Notes under the pieces: generated by a model | Told to the model about the DNA's origin: nothing | Databases searched by the model: none | What the model saw: only the letters and a program-made list of their open reading frames with translations | Shown: one piece after another, positions 21,760-32,852 of the stretch | How the letters are laid out: each line of letters opens with the position of its first letter | How positions within the stretch are numbered: the stretch's first letter is position 1 | Position numbers and translations under genes: made by a program | NCBI GenBank assembly: GCA_028564925.1 | Contig: CM053031.1 | Coordinates: 94,205,273 to 94,269,272, forward strand | DNA length: 64,000 nucleotides | Source: Lithobates sylvaticus | Lineage: Eukaryota; Chordata; Amphibia; Anura; Ranidae | Direction of reading: 5' to 3'

Positions 21760-22503
21760 CATGAAGCCAGGGGCTAATCCAGGCAGGCGGGCCAGTCGGC
21801 AGGTGAACGGATGGGCTGGCCAGTCACCAAGCCAGCGAGCAGGGGAGCAGAGAGATGACATCTCTCAACGCCTGCCCTGCATCACTGCAGTTCCGCCCTC
21901 ACTGTGCAGCCACGGGCAGCAGAGAAGTTACATCATCTCCCTGCTGCCTGTCTTCACTCTGACAATCTGCACCTTAGTAGGCAAGTGGCAATCTGCACCT
22001 TGTAGCAGGCAAGTGACAATCAGCAACGTGTGGCAGGTGACATGGCAAGTGACAATCAGGCAACGTGTGGCAAGTGACAATCCGCATCTGGTGACAGGTG
22101 ATGTGGCAAGTGAAAATCCACAACTTGTGGCAAGTGACAATCCGCAACGTGTGGCAAGTGACAATCTGCATCTAGTGGCAGGTGATGTGGCACATGACAA
22201 TCTGCATCTGGTGGCATGCAAGTGACAATACGCAACTTTGTGGCAGGGAAGTGACAATCTGCATCTGAAGACAGGTGACACACTCAGGGATCCCACTGAT
22301 TCTGCATTATGGCGAGTTGAACTATTTCATTTTATATTACAATGTAATAATAGAAATAATGCACTTCAATCATACTAACCATGGTGCTGCGATATAGGAA
22401 GCGCTAACACCAGCCATTGCCCCGATACATTGCCCGCAAAAAAAAATATTTTCTGGCAGTGCCCCTCCCGATACTAGACTCTGGATCCACCCCTGCATGA
22501 AGC
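21760..22503. mobile_element. hAT-type element with 8-bp target duplication and internal minisatellite
   Basis: CATGAAGC occurs exactly at 21760-21767 and 22496-22503. Between them the element (21768-22495) starts CAGGGGCTAATCCAG and ends CTGGATCCACCCCTG. An 8-bp duplication with CAGGG ends is the hAT signature. The interior is non-coding and mostly a minisatellite. Confidence 0.8.
21978..22275. repeat. Minisatellite inside the hAT element (GGCAAGTGACAATC unit)
   Basis: Repeats of about 20-34 bp share GGCAAGTGACAATCCGCAAC and GGCAGGTGATGTGGC. The ORFs seen in it on both strands are by-products of the repeat. Confidence 0.85.
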
Positions 22504-22984
22504 TTTACATTCCTCTGAAAGGCTAATAAGCACCACTTGTGTTACTACCCATTGGACTATCGCCCTTTCATTGGGCGTTCCTGTTGCATTTATTAGAAAT
22601 AGATGAAAAATTCCATCAGGCTTGTGGAGCGTATTTATCATACTATGCCTTTGTTTCATAAACCCTGGGAAATATCTGTTTGAATGTAGACAATTATTCT
22701 CGTGAATCAATCTCTGATTTAATTGGTTTCAATCCCTCCATACATGGCTTTTGAGTTTAAGGTTATGGCCCCAAATTACCTTTAGCCTCTCTGCCTACAA
22801 GATGTAATTTTTCTACCAAATGGCTTCTTTGTTATCCAACAATTGGTTTATGTAATCTTACACTTTGTGCACTTTTGACACCACCTTTTTGAACACTGCC
22901 TACATTTAATAAAAGTTTGTAAACAAAAAATATTTTTCAGGAGGGTGAAATACTGGTCACTTATTAGCTATGATAGCAAAGGCT

Positions 22985-23262
22985 TAACAGGATATCTCCC
23001 ACATTACTGTGGTGTCATATCGAAGGCATAGTTAGATATACCCATGCAGAGATCATACAAGTACTCCATAGCTTTTACTCAGCTCTATATACACCCAAGG
23101 TATCTCTGGGGAATGGGGAACTATACCAATTTCTAAATAGCTGCCCCAATCGCAGGTTGAGTGTGGCTGAGTGTGCGATCCTTAATTCCCCCATTACCCT
23201 TGAGGAAAGAATGACCGCATTGGCTGATGCACCCAAGTCAGGAGTCTGCTGCTCTCTGAAAA
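22985..23262 (+). mobile_element. Tx1/L1-like LINE fragment, RT entry region
   Basis: The translation shows VLHSFYSALYTP (about 23055), then FLNSCPNRRLSVAEC, then ITLEERMTALADAPKSG (about 23190-23245). This resembles the segment just before the L1 RT ('FYS.LY', 'IT.EE...AL....K.PG'). It belongs before the C-terminal part that lies upstream at 21514, so the two are separate copies or rearranged. Confidence 0.6.
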
Positions 23263-23295
23263 GATATAATAAAATATTTACAAAAATGCGAGGGT

Positions 23296-23296
<1 letters not shown>

Positions 23297-23337
<41 letters not shown>
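23297..23337. repeat. (CA)n microsatellite
   Basis: About 20 CA dinucleotides immediately next to the left end of the Tc1 element. Confidence 0.95.
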
Positions 23338-23339
<2 letters not shown>

Positions 23340-24772
23340 GAAATTATTTGATCCCCCGCAGATTTTGTACATTTGCCCACTTAAAGAAATTAAGAGTCTA
23401 TAATCAAATACACATGATACAAGGGTTATAAATGAAGTTGCAGTTCAGTGAGTAAAATAAGTATCCCCAAGCAAAACATGACTTAGTACTTGGTGGAAAA
23501 ACCCTTGCTGGCAAGCACAGGAAGTAAAACGTTTCTTGTAGCTAGGTACCAGGTTTGCACACATCTCAGGGGGGATTTTGGTCCACTCTTTACAGATCTT
23601 CTCTAAATCCATAAGGTTTCTTGGATGTCGCTTGGCAACTCGAAGTTTCAGCTTCCTCCATAAATTTTCTATAGAATTAAGGTCTGGAGACTGGCTAGGC
23701 CACTTCATGACCTTAATGTGCTTCTCCTTGAGCCACTCCTTTGCTGCCTTGGAAGTATGTTTTGGGTCATTGTCATGCTGGAAGACCCATCCACGACCCA
23801 TCTTGAGTGTACTGGCTGAGGGCAGAAGGTTCTCATTCAAGATTATACAAATTTATGGCCCAGTCCATTGGCACCAGGCAAAGTCGGCCTGTACCTTTAG
23901 CAGAGAAACAGCCTCAAAGTATAATGTTTCCACCTCCGTGCTTGACTGTAGGGATGGGGTTCTGAGGGGTCATAAAAAGAGCTCAATTTTGGTCTCATCT
24001 GGCCACGGCACTTTTTCCCAATCCTTCTCTGAATCATTTAGATGTTCATTGGCAAACTTTAGATGGGCTTGTACATGTGCCTTCTTGAGGGGGACCTTGC
24101 GGATGCTGCAGAATTTCAATACATGTCGGCGTATTGTTTTACCAATGGTTTGTTTGGTGACTGTGGTCCCAATTGCATTCAGATCATTCACAAGCTCCTC
24201 CTGTGTAGTTCTGGGCAGATCCTTCACTTTTCTCATAATCCTCCTTACCCCATGAGGCAAAATCTTGCATGGAGCTAAAGACCGAGGGCGATTGATGGTT
24301 ATTTTGTATTTCTTCCATTTGTCTCCTTCTCACCAAGCATTTTTGCTGATGGTCTTGTAGCCCATTCCAGCCTTTTGCAGGTCTACAAAACTTGCTCCTG
24401 TTGTCCTTTGACCAGCTCTTTGGTCTTGTCCATGACGGTGGGTTTGAATGGAAGAAAGATTCTGTGAACAGGTGTCTTTTATACATATAACAAGTTTTCG
24501 TTAGGAGCACCTTCTTAAATTGACAGGACTAATCTATATACCACATGAGCACATACTGTAGCTAGCCTGTGGGAGGCAGAATTATTGTTGGTTGGTAGGG
24601 GATTTTATTATACTCACTGACCTACAACTTAACTTATAACATTTGTATCATGTGTTTTTCTGGATTTTTGGTTGACATTCTGGCTTAATCATTTAAAATA
24701 CACCTATGATAACAATTATAGACCCTTGAATTCTTTGCAAGTAGGCAGAAAACGAACAAAATCAACAAATGG
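23338..24772 (-). mobile_element. Tc1-like DNA transposon, DD34E type, decayed
   Basis: The transposase is read on the minus strand. The N-terminal DNA-binding part includes [32 protein letters not shown] (about 24215-24125). It is followed by the first catalytic Asp in WPDETKI, the second in [11 protein letters not shown] (about 23775) and the Glu in [11 protein letters not shown] (about 23665). The D-to-E spacing fits DD34E. Long inverted ends of about 200 bp are recognisable: TCTATAAT, ACACATGATACAA and GTTATAAATGAAGTTG at left (23398-23440), and their inverse at right (24610-24730). Frameshifts separate the N-terminal part, the middle and the C-terminal part. The usual terminal bases are blurred at both ends. 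Confidence 0.85.
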
Positions 24773-24952
24773 CCACTGCCCCCACCTATAACTGGCCTAT
24801 GCAGCAAGGAGCACCGGAAGGGCAACGCATATCAAACAATACCAGAGAAATTTCAAAGCTCAACGTATCGACTAGCCTGCGAACCAAATTGATCTAACGG
24901 TATACGTTAAAAACAGGGGTTCAGTCTGCACACATTTGACAAAACATGAGTA
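24773..24952. other. No recognisable feature
   Basis: Short unique-looking spacer between the Tc1 element and the inverted repeat that follows. Confidence 0.35.
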
Positions 24953-25040
24953 AGCTACAGGCCCCGTCAAGGCACCCCAGTTTTCTTAAAAACTTGCGAG
25001 GGACTACAGAAAATGGGATGCCTTGACAGGGCCTGTAGCT
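24953..25040. repeat. Inverted repeat, 22-bp arms with one mismatch
   Basis: AGCTACAGGCCCCGTCAAGG at 24953-24972 is inverted at 25021-25040 with one difference. Weaker complementarity extends inward (CCCAGTTTTCT against AGAAAATGGGA), giving a hairpin of about 30 bp arms. It may be a tiny foldback element. Confidence 0.7.
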
Positions 25041-25189
25041 TCCTGCATCAGCTCCGGCCCCGCCCCCTGCTGTCCCTGTGCACGTTGGTGGACATATCTG
25101 CACATGGCACTTCCTGCTGGTGTCCTACTTCCTGGCATTCCATTAGGGAGGGAGGCCTTTGACAATTACTGTAATTTTCTCTTTTATTT

Positions 25190-25690
25190 TCTCTTTTTAA
25201 ATTTGCGCCACCGCCTGGAAGCGGTTACCGAAAGTGACCCGCACCATTGTATGCCCAGAAAGCTTCCAGCCTTCACCAAAATGGCCGCCTACCAAAACCG
25301 CGTGACCGGAAATGACGTTTCCGGCATCCCGGCACCATCTTGCAGCCAGGGGAGACTGCGGGGTGCAGCGGGCAAAATGCTGAACGCTATTGCTCAGAAT
25401 ACGGGCAGGCAGCGAGCGGGCCTCCACCAGTGGAACAGCGGCATTTGGGGAAAGTGCCAGCGGCATGCAATACAGCTTGGGGGGGGATAGTTGCATACCT
25501 CTCTGTAGGGGGAAAAACTTCGGGCAGAGCACAACAGCTCAGGTTGCTGCCCCTGCTTGCCCGCCCAAGGCCCGCTAGGCTAATTGGGATTCTGGCCAGG
25601 GAGTCCCTTGCACAGAGACTGGAAAAATAAACGTCTGCAGTTCCTGTGAGTCTGGAGGAAATACAAAATAACTGAGGCACACAGGTAAGA
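25190..25690 (+). promoter_or_regulatory. Candidate GC-rich promoter with 5' exon ending in a splice donor
   Basis: This is CpG-richer than its surroundings. It holds a dyad ETS/CRE-like site, CCGGAAATGACGTTTCCGG, at 25306-25324 and AAAATGGCCGCC at about 25279. A strong donor, CACAG|GTAAGACT, lies at 25684/25685. Within the presumed exon an ATG at 25377 opens 37 codons (MLNAIAQNTGRQRAG...) that stop at 25490 before the donor. The exon may therefore be non-coding, or this may be an upstream ORF. No downstream exon was recognised. Host first exon is an inference; an unrecognised repeat is the alternative. Confidence 0.4.
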
Positions 25691-25806
25691 CTAACAAATT
25701 TATAATGGTGGACTATTGTGTTTCCTGTTTCAGGGAGGAGGAGCCTCTCGGGTGCTGCCCTGGAAGATGATTGTAGAACTTGTAATATAGAGTGTTTCTA
25801 TAGCAA

Positions 25807-25807
<1 letters not shown>

Positions 25808-25837
<30 letters not shown>
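25808..25837. repeat. Poly(A) tract
   Basis: About 30 A bases. The surrounding 25691-26005 shows nothing else recognisable. Confidence 0.9.
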
Positions 25838-25840
<3 letters not shown>

Positions 25841-26004
25841 TCTGCCTATAGAATCACTCACGTCTTTTTCCTGCCCAGGACTACATGTCGCCCACAAGGC
25901 ATTGCTCTTCACACATTCACAAGTTCTCAGACACTTACTGACATGTATGAATGGTTTACTGAGCTGCCTTGTATTTTCTGATATAATAATCAGAAATAAT
26001 GTAT

Positions 26005-26110
26005 TCTGTATGCAGGCCAACTAATCGGTTGACCAAATAATTGATTATGAAAATAGCTGATAACTATTTTCATAAGCTATTAAGTTGATTAGTTATTTCA
26101 GCCTTCCTGC
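26005..26110. repeat. Fragment of an AACTAATCGATTATG-type DNA element
   Basis: Overlapping inverted motifs (CCAACTAATCGGTTGACC, ATTGATTATGAAAATAG and CTATTTTCATAAGC) resemble the ends of a widespread vertebrate hAT-like family. Class tentative. Confidence 0.4.
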
Positions 26111-26232
26111 CAGCACCCACTGATCATCAAGGAGGAATAAAGAACAGAGCTCTGACAATGTAAACAATACGAAGCTCTGTCCTGATAGCGGGATGTGACT
26201 ATTCTTGTTTCAAAATCCAGCACATTCCTCTG

Positions 26233-26666
26233 TAAGGCCCCTTTCACACTGGGGCGTTTTTCAGGCGGTACAGCGCTAAAAATAGCGCCTGTATACCGCC
26301 TGAAAAAATCCGGCCCCTTTAACTCCAGTGTGAAAGCCGCCGGACTTTCACACTGGAGCGGTGCGCTAGCAGGACGGTCAAAAAAGTCCTGCTAGCAGCA
26401 TCTTTGGAGCGGTATAGGAGTGGTGTGTTCACCGCTCCTATACCGCTCCTTCCCATTGATTAGAATGGGACACCGCGGTGATACCGCGGCAATACCGCCG
26501 CTCTGCGGGGGGTCTTTAACCCTTTTTCGGCCGCTCACGGGGGGTAAAACCGCACCGCGAGCGGCCGAAAACCGCGGCTAAAACGACGGTAAAGCAGCGC
26601 TAAATATAGATATAGCGCTGCTTTACCGTCACCGCGGCTCCCCGCCCCAGTGTGAAAGGGGCCTAA
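26233..26666. mobile_element. Harbinger-like MITE with TAA target duplication
   Basis: The element 26236-26663 has ends GGCCCCTTTCACACTGGGGC and its inverse, flanked by TAA on both sides. The interior is GC-rich and self-complementary (GGCGGTACAGCGC and AGCGCTGCTTTACCG blocks). Sister copies lie at 27547-27776 and 39720-40154. Confidence 0.8.
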
Positions 26667-27175
<509 letters not shown>

Positions 27176-27356
27176 GGGCCAGTTCACACCATAGTAATGC
27201 AGTCCGGATGCGTTCCAGATGCTTTTCTGCATGCGTGTTTTTGATGCAGTCCAATGGTCCCCCCTCTTTTTTTCTTGACCTTCAAATAAGAACATGTGTA
27301 TTCCAGTTCGCTTTTGATGCGTTTTACAGCGTTCCATTGCATGAAAAAAAAAAATA

Positions 27357-29747
27357 GATTTTTCTACTTACCGTAAAATCCCTTTCTCTTAAGTTCATTG
27401 ACAGACACAGCACTTCCAATCTTGACCTTAGGGTTATTTCACCACCTTCAGGAGTAGGACTAGGCAGAAACAAAAAACAAGCACAGCACCGCTTAGGGGC
27501 AGTCCTTACTGGTAGTAACACCCCCACTCTGCTACAGGCAGCTCAGTTAGGCCCCTTTTACACTGGGGCGATGCGGGCGTTGGCGGTAAAGCTGTAGCGG
27601 CCCTTTGCCGGTGGTATAGCCGCGCTGCCCCATTGATTTCAATGGGTAGGGGCGGTGAAGGAGTAGTGAATTTTTTTTACCGTCCTGCTAAAGGAGACAC
27701 TTTTTTCAGGCGCTATACAGACTCTATTTTTAGCACTGTAGCGCCTGAAAAACGCCTCAGTGTGAAAGGGACCTTAGTCACAAAGCAGTACAAACAGGAG
27801 GGGTGGGTACTGTGTCCATCAATGAACTCAGAGAGGGGGATTTTAATGGTAGTAGAAAAAAAATCCAGTTCTCTCTTTCGTTCATTGACGGACACAGCAC
27901 TTCCAATCTTGACCTTAGGGACGTCCCAAAGCAGTGCTACGAGGGGTGGGAACACAGAAAAAAAAAAAAAAAAGGAAAAAAAATTTGTAATAAATAACCT
28001 CCACCCAAACAAAACCCCCCGTGAAAGGGAGCCAAAACCTCAGACGGCCACCTGCAAAACTTTGCGGTCAAAGCTCGCATCCGAAGATGCCCAAACATCC
28101 ACCTTGTAAAACTTGTAAGTGTGAAAAGTGTGCTTGAGAGAAGGGAAGGCATAAATGAGCTGATAATGCCCCCCATGGTGCCACCAGCGCGTCTGACGCA
28201 TCCGCCAAGGGATCCCTTGTTCTGGCCACAAATCTCTGCACCTTATGATTGAGACGAGAGGCCTGAAGATCCACATCCGGCATGCCCCACTGCAGGCAAA
28301 TGAGATGAAACACTCCGGGGTCCAGCGGCCCTAGGCCGAACGAAGGCCCAGAATCCCCACCCCAGCCGGTCAGGCTTGCATCTGTCATGATCACCGTCCA
28401 ATGGAGAGGGAGAAACTACTTCCTGGACCATAGCCACCAAAGAAGCAAGGCCCTGGTCAGACGGCCCACACAGATCTGACAATCCAGAGATGCCGGGGAT
28501 TTGTCCCATTTGGATAAGATCTCCCTCTGCAAGACCCAAGTGTGAAACTGAGCATACGGAACCACCTAGAAGGTGGATACCATGAATCCCAGAACCCACA
28601 TGCAAAATCGCAGCGACGACCACTTGTGGGACAGCAGCAACTGCACCGCGGAGTGAAGGGTCTGCAGTTTGATCGCCCGTGCAGAGTCCAGAATCATCCC
28701 CAAGTACTTCAGGCGTTGGGTCAGGGTGCAACACAGACTTCTGGAGATTCAACACCCAGCCAAACTCTTTTAAGGTTTGCATGGTGATCGCCACATCGTC
28801 TCTCAGTTCTGAGGCTGACGTCACTCTCAGGAGATCGTCGAGGTAGCCCATGACCGCGATCCCCCAATGTCTCAGCAACACCAGAACCGGTGCCAGCATC
28901 TTGGTGAAGACCCGTGGCGCCGAAGCCAGCCCAAAGGGAAGTGCCACAAATTGATTGTGCGCGTCCCTGACCACAAATAGCAGGAACCGCTGGTGCCTGA
29001 CGCAGATGGGGACATGCAAGTACGCGTCCCAAACGCCAGCCACCCCCCCGCCGCACCTAGAACACACAGAGACCGCCCGGAGGGGACCCCACCAAGGTCA
29101 GGTAGAGCCAAAACGTCCCTAAGTGGCACCCAGCAACCGGCAGCGCAGGCGGGGGGGGAAGAAGATGGAAATTCCCCAGAACCGACCACCCCAGGGACTA
29201 CCCAGCTGCTCCAACAGTGCCCGGACCAGGCTGGTGGAGCACATACTTGCCCATCCAGCAGGGATTGCGGGTCACACTCCCCAGACAGATCCACCTCCCG
29301 CCTAAACGGAGTGGCTGTCGGCCACGGCGACACTGTGACCCAGACGTCAGGTGCCTGGTCATATGTGTTCCTGCGAGGCGTCTAGCTCACTGGCCATCCT
29401 GGTCCAGCATGGGGCTTGTCGGGGCCAACCCAGCGCAGAGCTCAAGTCTGCGCGCGCTCGGTGGCCAGGCTGGAGAAACTACCAGGATCTGATATCCAGC
29501 CTGTCACCCAGCCCAGCAGTTGATTGCAGATGCATCCCACGAAAAATCAAAATCAAAGAACCACAGGTCCCAGCAGGGAGCCAGGTCTGAGCTGCCTGTA
29601 GCAGAGTGGGGGGTTACTACAAGTAAGGAGCTACTAGGCGGTGCTGTGCTTGTTTTTTGTTTCTGCCTAGTCCTACTCCTGAAGGTGGTGATATAACCCT
29701 AAGGTCATGATTGGAAGTGCTGTGTCCGTCAATGAACGAAAGAAATA
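27357..29747 (-). mobile_element. DIRS-type tyrosine-recombinase retrotransposon (fossil, internally deleted)
   Basis: Inverted terminal repeats of roughly 150-180 bp are visible. CATTGACAGACACAGCACTT near the left end is the inverse of AAGTGCTGTGTCCGTCAATG near the right end. A third copy of that motif, at about 27880-27930, matches the internal complementary region known for DIRS elements. Read on the minus strand, RT motifs (AYLHVPICVRH, ALPFGLASAPRVFTK, MGYLDDLL) lie around 28.75-29.05 kb. An RNase H/methyltransferase-like part (MTDASLTGWGG, VDLQASRLNHKV) lies around 28.1-28.4 kb. No recombinase domain was found. It is broken, with several breaks, and clearly inactive. A Harbinger-like MITE lies within it. 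Confidence 0.8.
27547..27776. mobile_element. Harbinger-like MITE with TTA duplication, nested in the DIRS fossil
   Basis: The element 27550-27773 has ends GGCCCCTTTTACACTGGGGC and CAGTGTGAAAGGGACC, flanked by TTA on both sides. It is shorter than its sister at 26236. Confidence 0.75.
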
Positions 29748-29924
29748 CAGCATGTTCTACTTTTTTTCTGAAATGCACTGGAACTGCAAGCACTGGTGTG
29801 AACTATGCCATTTAAAACCATATAACCTACTTTCCATGCGTTTTTGATGCAGAAACAAAAACGCACTGGACTGCATGTGGTGTGAACTAGCCCTTAAAGC
29901 AGACATTTTTTCAAAAAACACTTT

Positions 29925-30227
29925 GAGGTAGATGGAAGAGTGAGGGGGGAGACACTTTGGGGTAGATGGGAGGAGGGGGGGGACACTTTGGGATAGATGG
30001 GAGGAGGGGGAAAAACACTGGGATAGATGGGGAGGAGGGGGAAAAACACTTTGGGGTAGATGGGAGGAGAGGGGACACTTTGGGGTAGATGGGAGGACAC
30101 TTTGGGATAGATGGGAGGAGGGGGAAAAACACTTTGGGGTAGATGGGAGGAGGGGGGGGGGGGACACTTTGGGATAGATGGGAGGAGGGGGAAGGACACT
30201 TTGGGATAGATGGGAGGAGGGGGAAAA
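29925..30227. repeat. G-rich minisatellite, left block
   Basis: About eight units of GACACTTTGGGGTAGATGGGAGGAGGGG (about 30-40 bp with variable G runs). It is the same array as 36888-38757; the DIRS fossil separates the two blocks. Confidence 0.95.
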
Positions 30228-32852
30228 CCGGAGTTAGACTTAACGGTTACTCTTTTTCTAGGAGTCTTCCAGGACAGCCTCTGAGACATAGGGCTCCTCC
30301 CTCCGGGACAGGAAACACGTGTACACCATATCTTTAAAAGGTGATCCTCCAGGCCTCCCTCTTCAGTTTAACCAAGAACTACCGGAAGGCTCTGAAAGAT
30401 ATAACTAACACATCGTTACTAAATACATCCAACACCAGTCAATCAAAACACTGGGTGTGAAACCAGGCTGTCCTGGAAGACTCCTAGAAAAAGAGTTACC
30501 GGTAAGTCTAACTCCGGTTTTCTGCTTTCGTCTTCCAGGACAGCCTCTGAGATAAGCAAGAAACTTACTTTGTCAGGGGGGGGCCACTGCCTAGAGGACC
30601 TTACGTCCAAATGTCTGCTCACTTTCAGACAACAAATCCAGACGATAGTGCTTGGCAAATGTCGAATAACTGGACCATGTTGCCGCCTTGCAGATAACCT
30701 CCGGAGAGGCTCCGGCCTTTTCCGCCCATGAAACCGAGACTGCCCTAGTGGAATGTGCCTTCACTAACGGGGCCTGCTTACCTTCCAACTTATAGGCTTC
30801 TATAATTGCCATTCTTATTCATCTAGCTATGGATGATTTTGAGGCCCTGCAACCCTTGCGGACCCCCGAAAAATTAACAAAAAGAGAATCGGAGATTCTA
30901 AAACCTTTAGTAATCTCCAAATAAACTAAGAGGCTCCTCTTAACATCTAACAAACTTAAAGCTTCCTCCCCACCTACACCTGAGGTGGATCGGAAAGTAG
31001 GTAGGACAATATCTTGTGTCCTGTGAAACGTAGACGCTACCTTAGGGAAAAAAATGGGATCTGTCTTCAGAATGATCCCATCTTCTCTTATCAACAAAAA
31101 AGGTTCCCTAATAGAAAGGGCCTGCAAATCACTCACCCTTCTGGCTGAGGTGATTGCTATCAAAAACACTGCTTTCAACACTACCCACTTCAACATAGCT
31201 TCCTCCAGAGGTTCAAAGGGACTACTGGTTAGCGCCTTGAGAACCACTGACAGGTCCCAAGTGGGACAGGATGCGACTTTTACTGGTCTGGATCTTGTCA
31301 GGGCCTTAAAAAAATTCCTCACAAATTGATTCTGCTGAAGAGAGGTCTGCAAAAAAATACTCAAGGCCGCCGTTTGCACCTTCAGGGTACTAACGGAAAG
31401 GCCCAGTTCTGCACCTGTCTGAAGAAAATCCAAGACGGCGGGGATCCCCGGATGTTGATCCTGTTCTATCAACCAGGAATTAAATCGCTTCCATACCTTT
31501 GCATAGATTGCCCTGTTTACTGGCTTACGGCACTCCAGAAGAGTTTTTATCACTCTGTCTGAAAAACCCTGGGCTCTCAAAAGCTGTCACTCAGATACCA
31601 AGCTGATAACTTGAGGCTCTCTACACGAGGGTGCAGAATCGGCCCCTGGGAAATCAGGTCCTCTCTGACCGGAAGAGGTAGAGGCAAGATGGCAAACCAG
31701 GGTCTCTTTGGCCAAAATGGCATCACCAGTATGAGATCCGTAGACTCGGTTAGAAATTTCTGCAGAACCTCAGCTATCAGCCGAACCTGAGGAAAGGCAT
31801 AACACAGGTTGAACCACCAGGGGTTGGCAAAGGCATCTATTGCCAAGGCCTGATCCTGTGGGTGAACCGAAAAGAATTGAGCCACCTTTCTGTTGGCCTC
31901 TGAGGCAAAAAGATCCACCTCTGGTTGCCCCCAATGTTCTACAATCTGCTTGAACACCTCTGTGTTGAGGGACCATTCGTCCTGACACACCCACTGACGG
32001 CTGAGAAAATCCGCTAGGGAATTCTGAGAGCCATTCAGGTGAATGGCTGACATCAGATTCACCTCTGCCCAGCCCAGAATCTTGCTGGCTATAGCCTGCA
32101 GGGCAGGACTCCTTGTGCCCCCCTGCTTGTTCACATATGCGACAGCTGCCACATTGTCTGTACGGACCTCTAGGTGAAACCCCCTTATCTGGGATTGAAA
32201 GATCTCCATGGCTCTCAGGATAGCCAGCAATTCCCTCTGATTTGAGGATTGACGAGCCTGTCACTGACCAGGTACCCTGAGCTAGGGACTGCTCCAGATG
32301 GGCACCCCATCCCCAAGTACTGGCATTGTCATCACTATGGCGGCCGGCTGGGCCCAGGACAGACCAACCTTCAGGTTGTGATGAGTCCGCCACCACCATA
32401 CCGTCCTTTTGACTTTGGCCGGTATCCGGATCGGCTGGTCTAGGGTTTGCCCCGCCATTCCAGTGGCTCAGCATGAAATTTTGTAGGGGGCGCTGATGTA
32501 GTCTTGCCCAAGGTACAGCCGGAAAACAAGACGTCATCAGACCTAAAGCTCTCATCACTTCCCTGATAGAAAATACCTGATTGGATTGAAGCGGGGCTAC
32601 TGCCTGCTCCACTTTCAGAATCTTTTCTCCCGGGAGAAAAACTTTCATCTCCACTGAAGATATCCTGTACCCCAAATACAGGACCTTCTGTGTTGGGGTA
32701 AGCTGGGATTTTTCCCGGTTGATTAGCCACCCGAGAGATTGGAGGAAACTCTGGGCCTCCTGCAACTCTCTCTCTAGCTGTTGAGCGGAGGGGGCCATGA
32801 ACAGGAGATCGTCCAGGTAAGGTATTATTGTAATGACCCTGACTCTTAATGA

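Larger units (their letters stand above)
21514..22930 (+). mobile_element. Tx1/L1-like LINE 3' region split by a hAT element
   Basis: Before the hAT insertion, the plus-strand translation contains FIHTFWSCSKITPLRHKINELASKL in pieces (about 21615-21700). This resembles the C-terminal 'H-WW-C' cysteine/histidine region of Tx1-type L1 ORF2. After the insertion it continues with HEALHSSERLISTTCVTTHW. AATAAAAGTTTGTAAACAAAAAA near 22908-22930 looks like the polyadenylated 3' end. The frame is broken. Family assignment is by eye. Confidence 0.5.
27176..29897. mobile_element. GCCAGTTCACACC-type MITE split by a DIRS fossil
   Basis: The left part (27176-27356) starts GGGCCAGTTCACACCATAG. The right part (29748-29897) ends GTGGTGTGAACTAGCCC. 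Left and right are inverted-related, and together they make one short MITE. The 2.4 kb between them is the DIRS element. The same MITE family forms a cluster at 55.1-55.85 kb. Confidence 0.7.

Noticed and set aside
21928-22296. Repetitive frames in both strands around 22.1 kb
   Set aside because: Translation of the GGCAAGTGACAATC minisatellite inside a hAT element.
23578-24255. 225-codon plus-strand frame
   Set aside because: It is the antisense shadow of the Tc1 transposase, whose catalytic motifs are on the minus strand.
25340-25630. 96-codon frame at the candidate promoter
   Set aside because: It stops before the splice donor and has no recognisable similarity. The GC-rich context makes such frames likely by chance.
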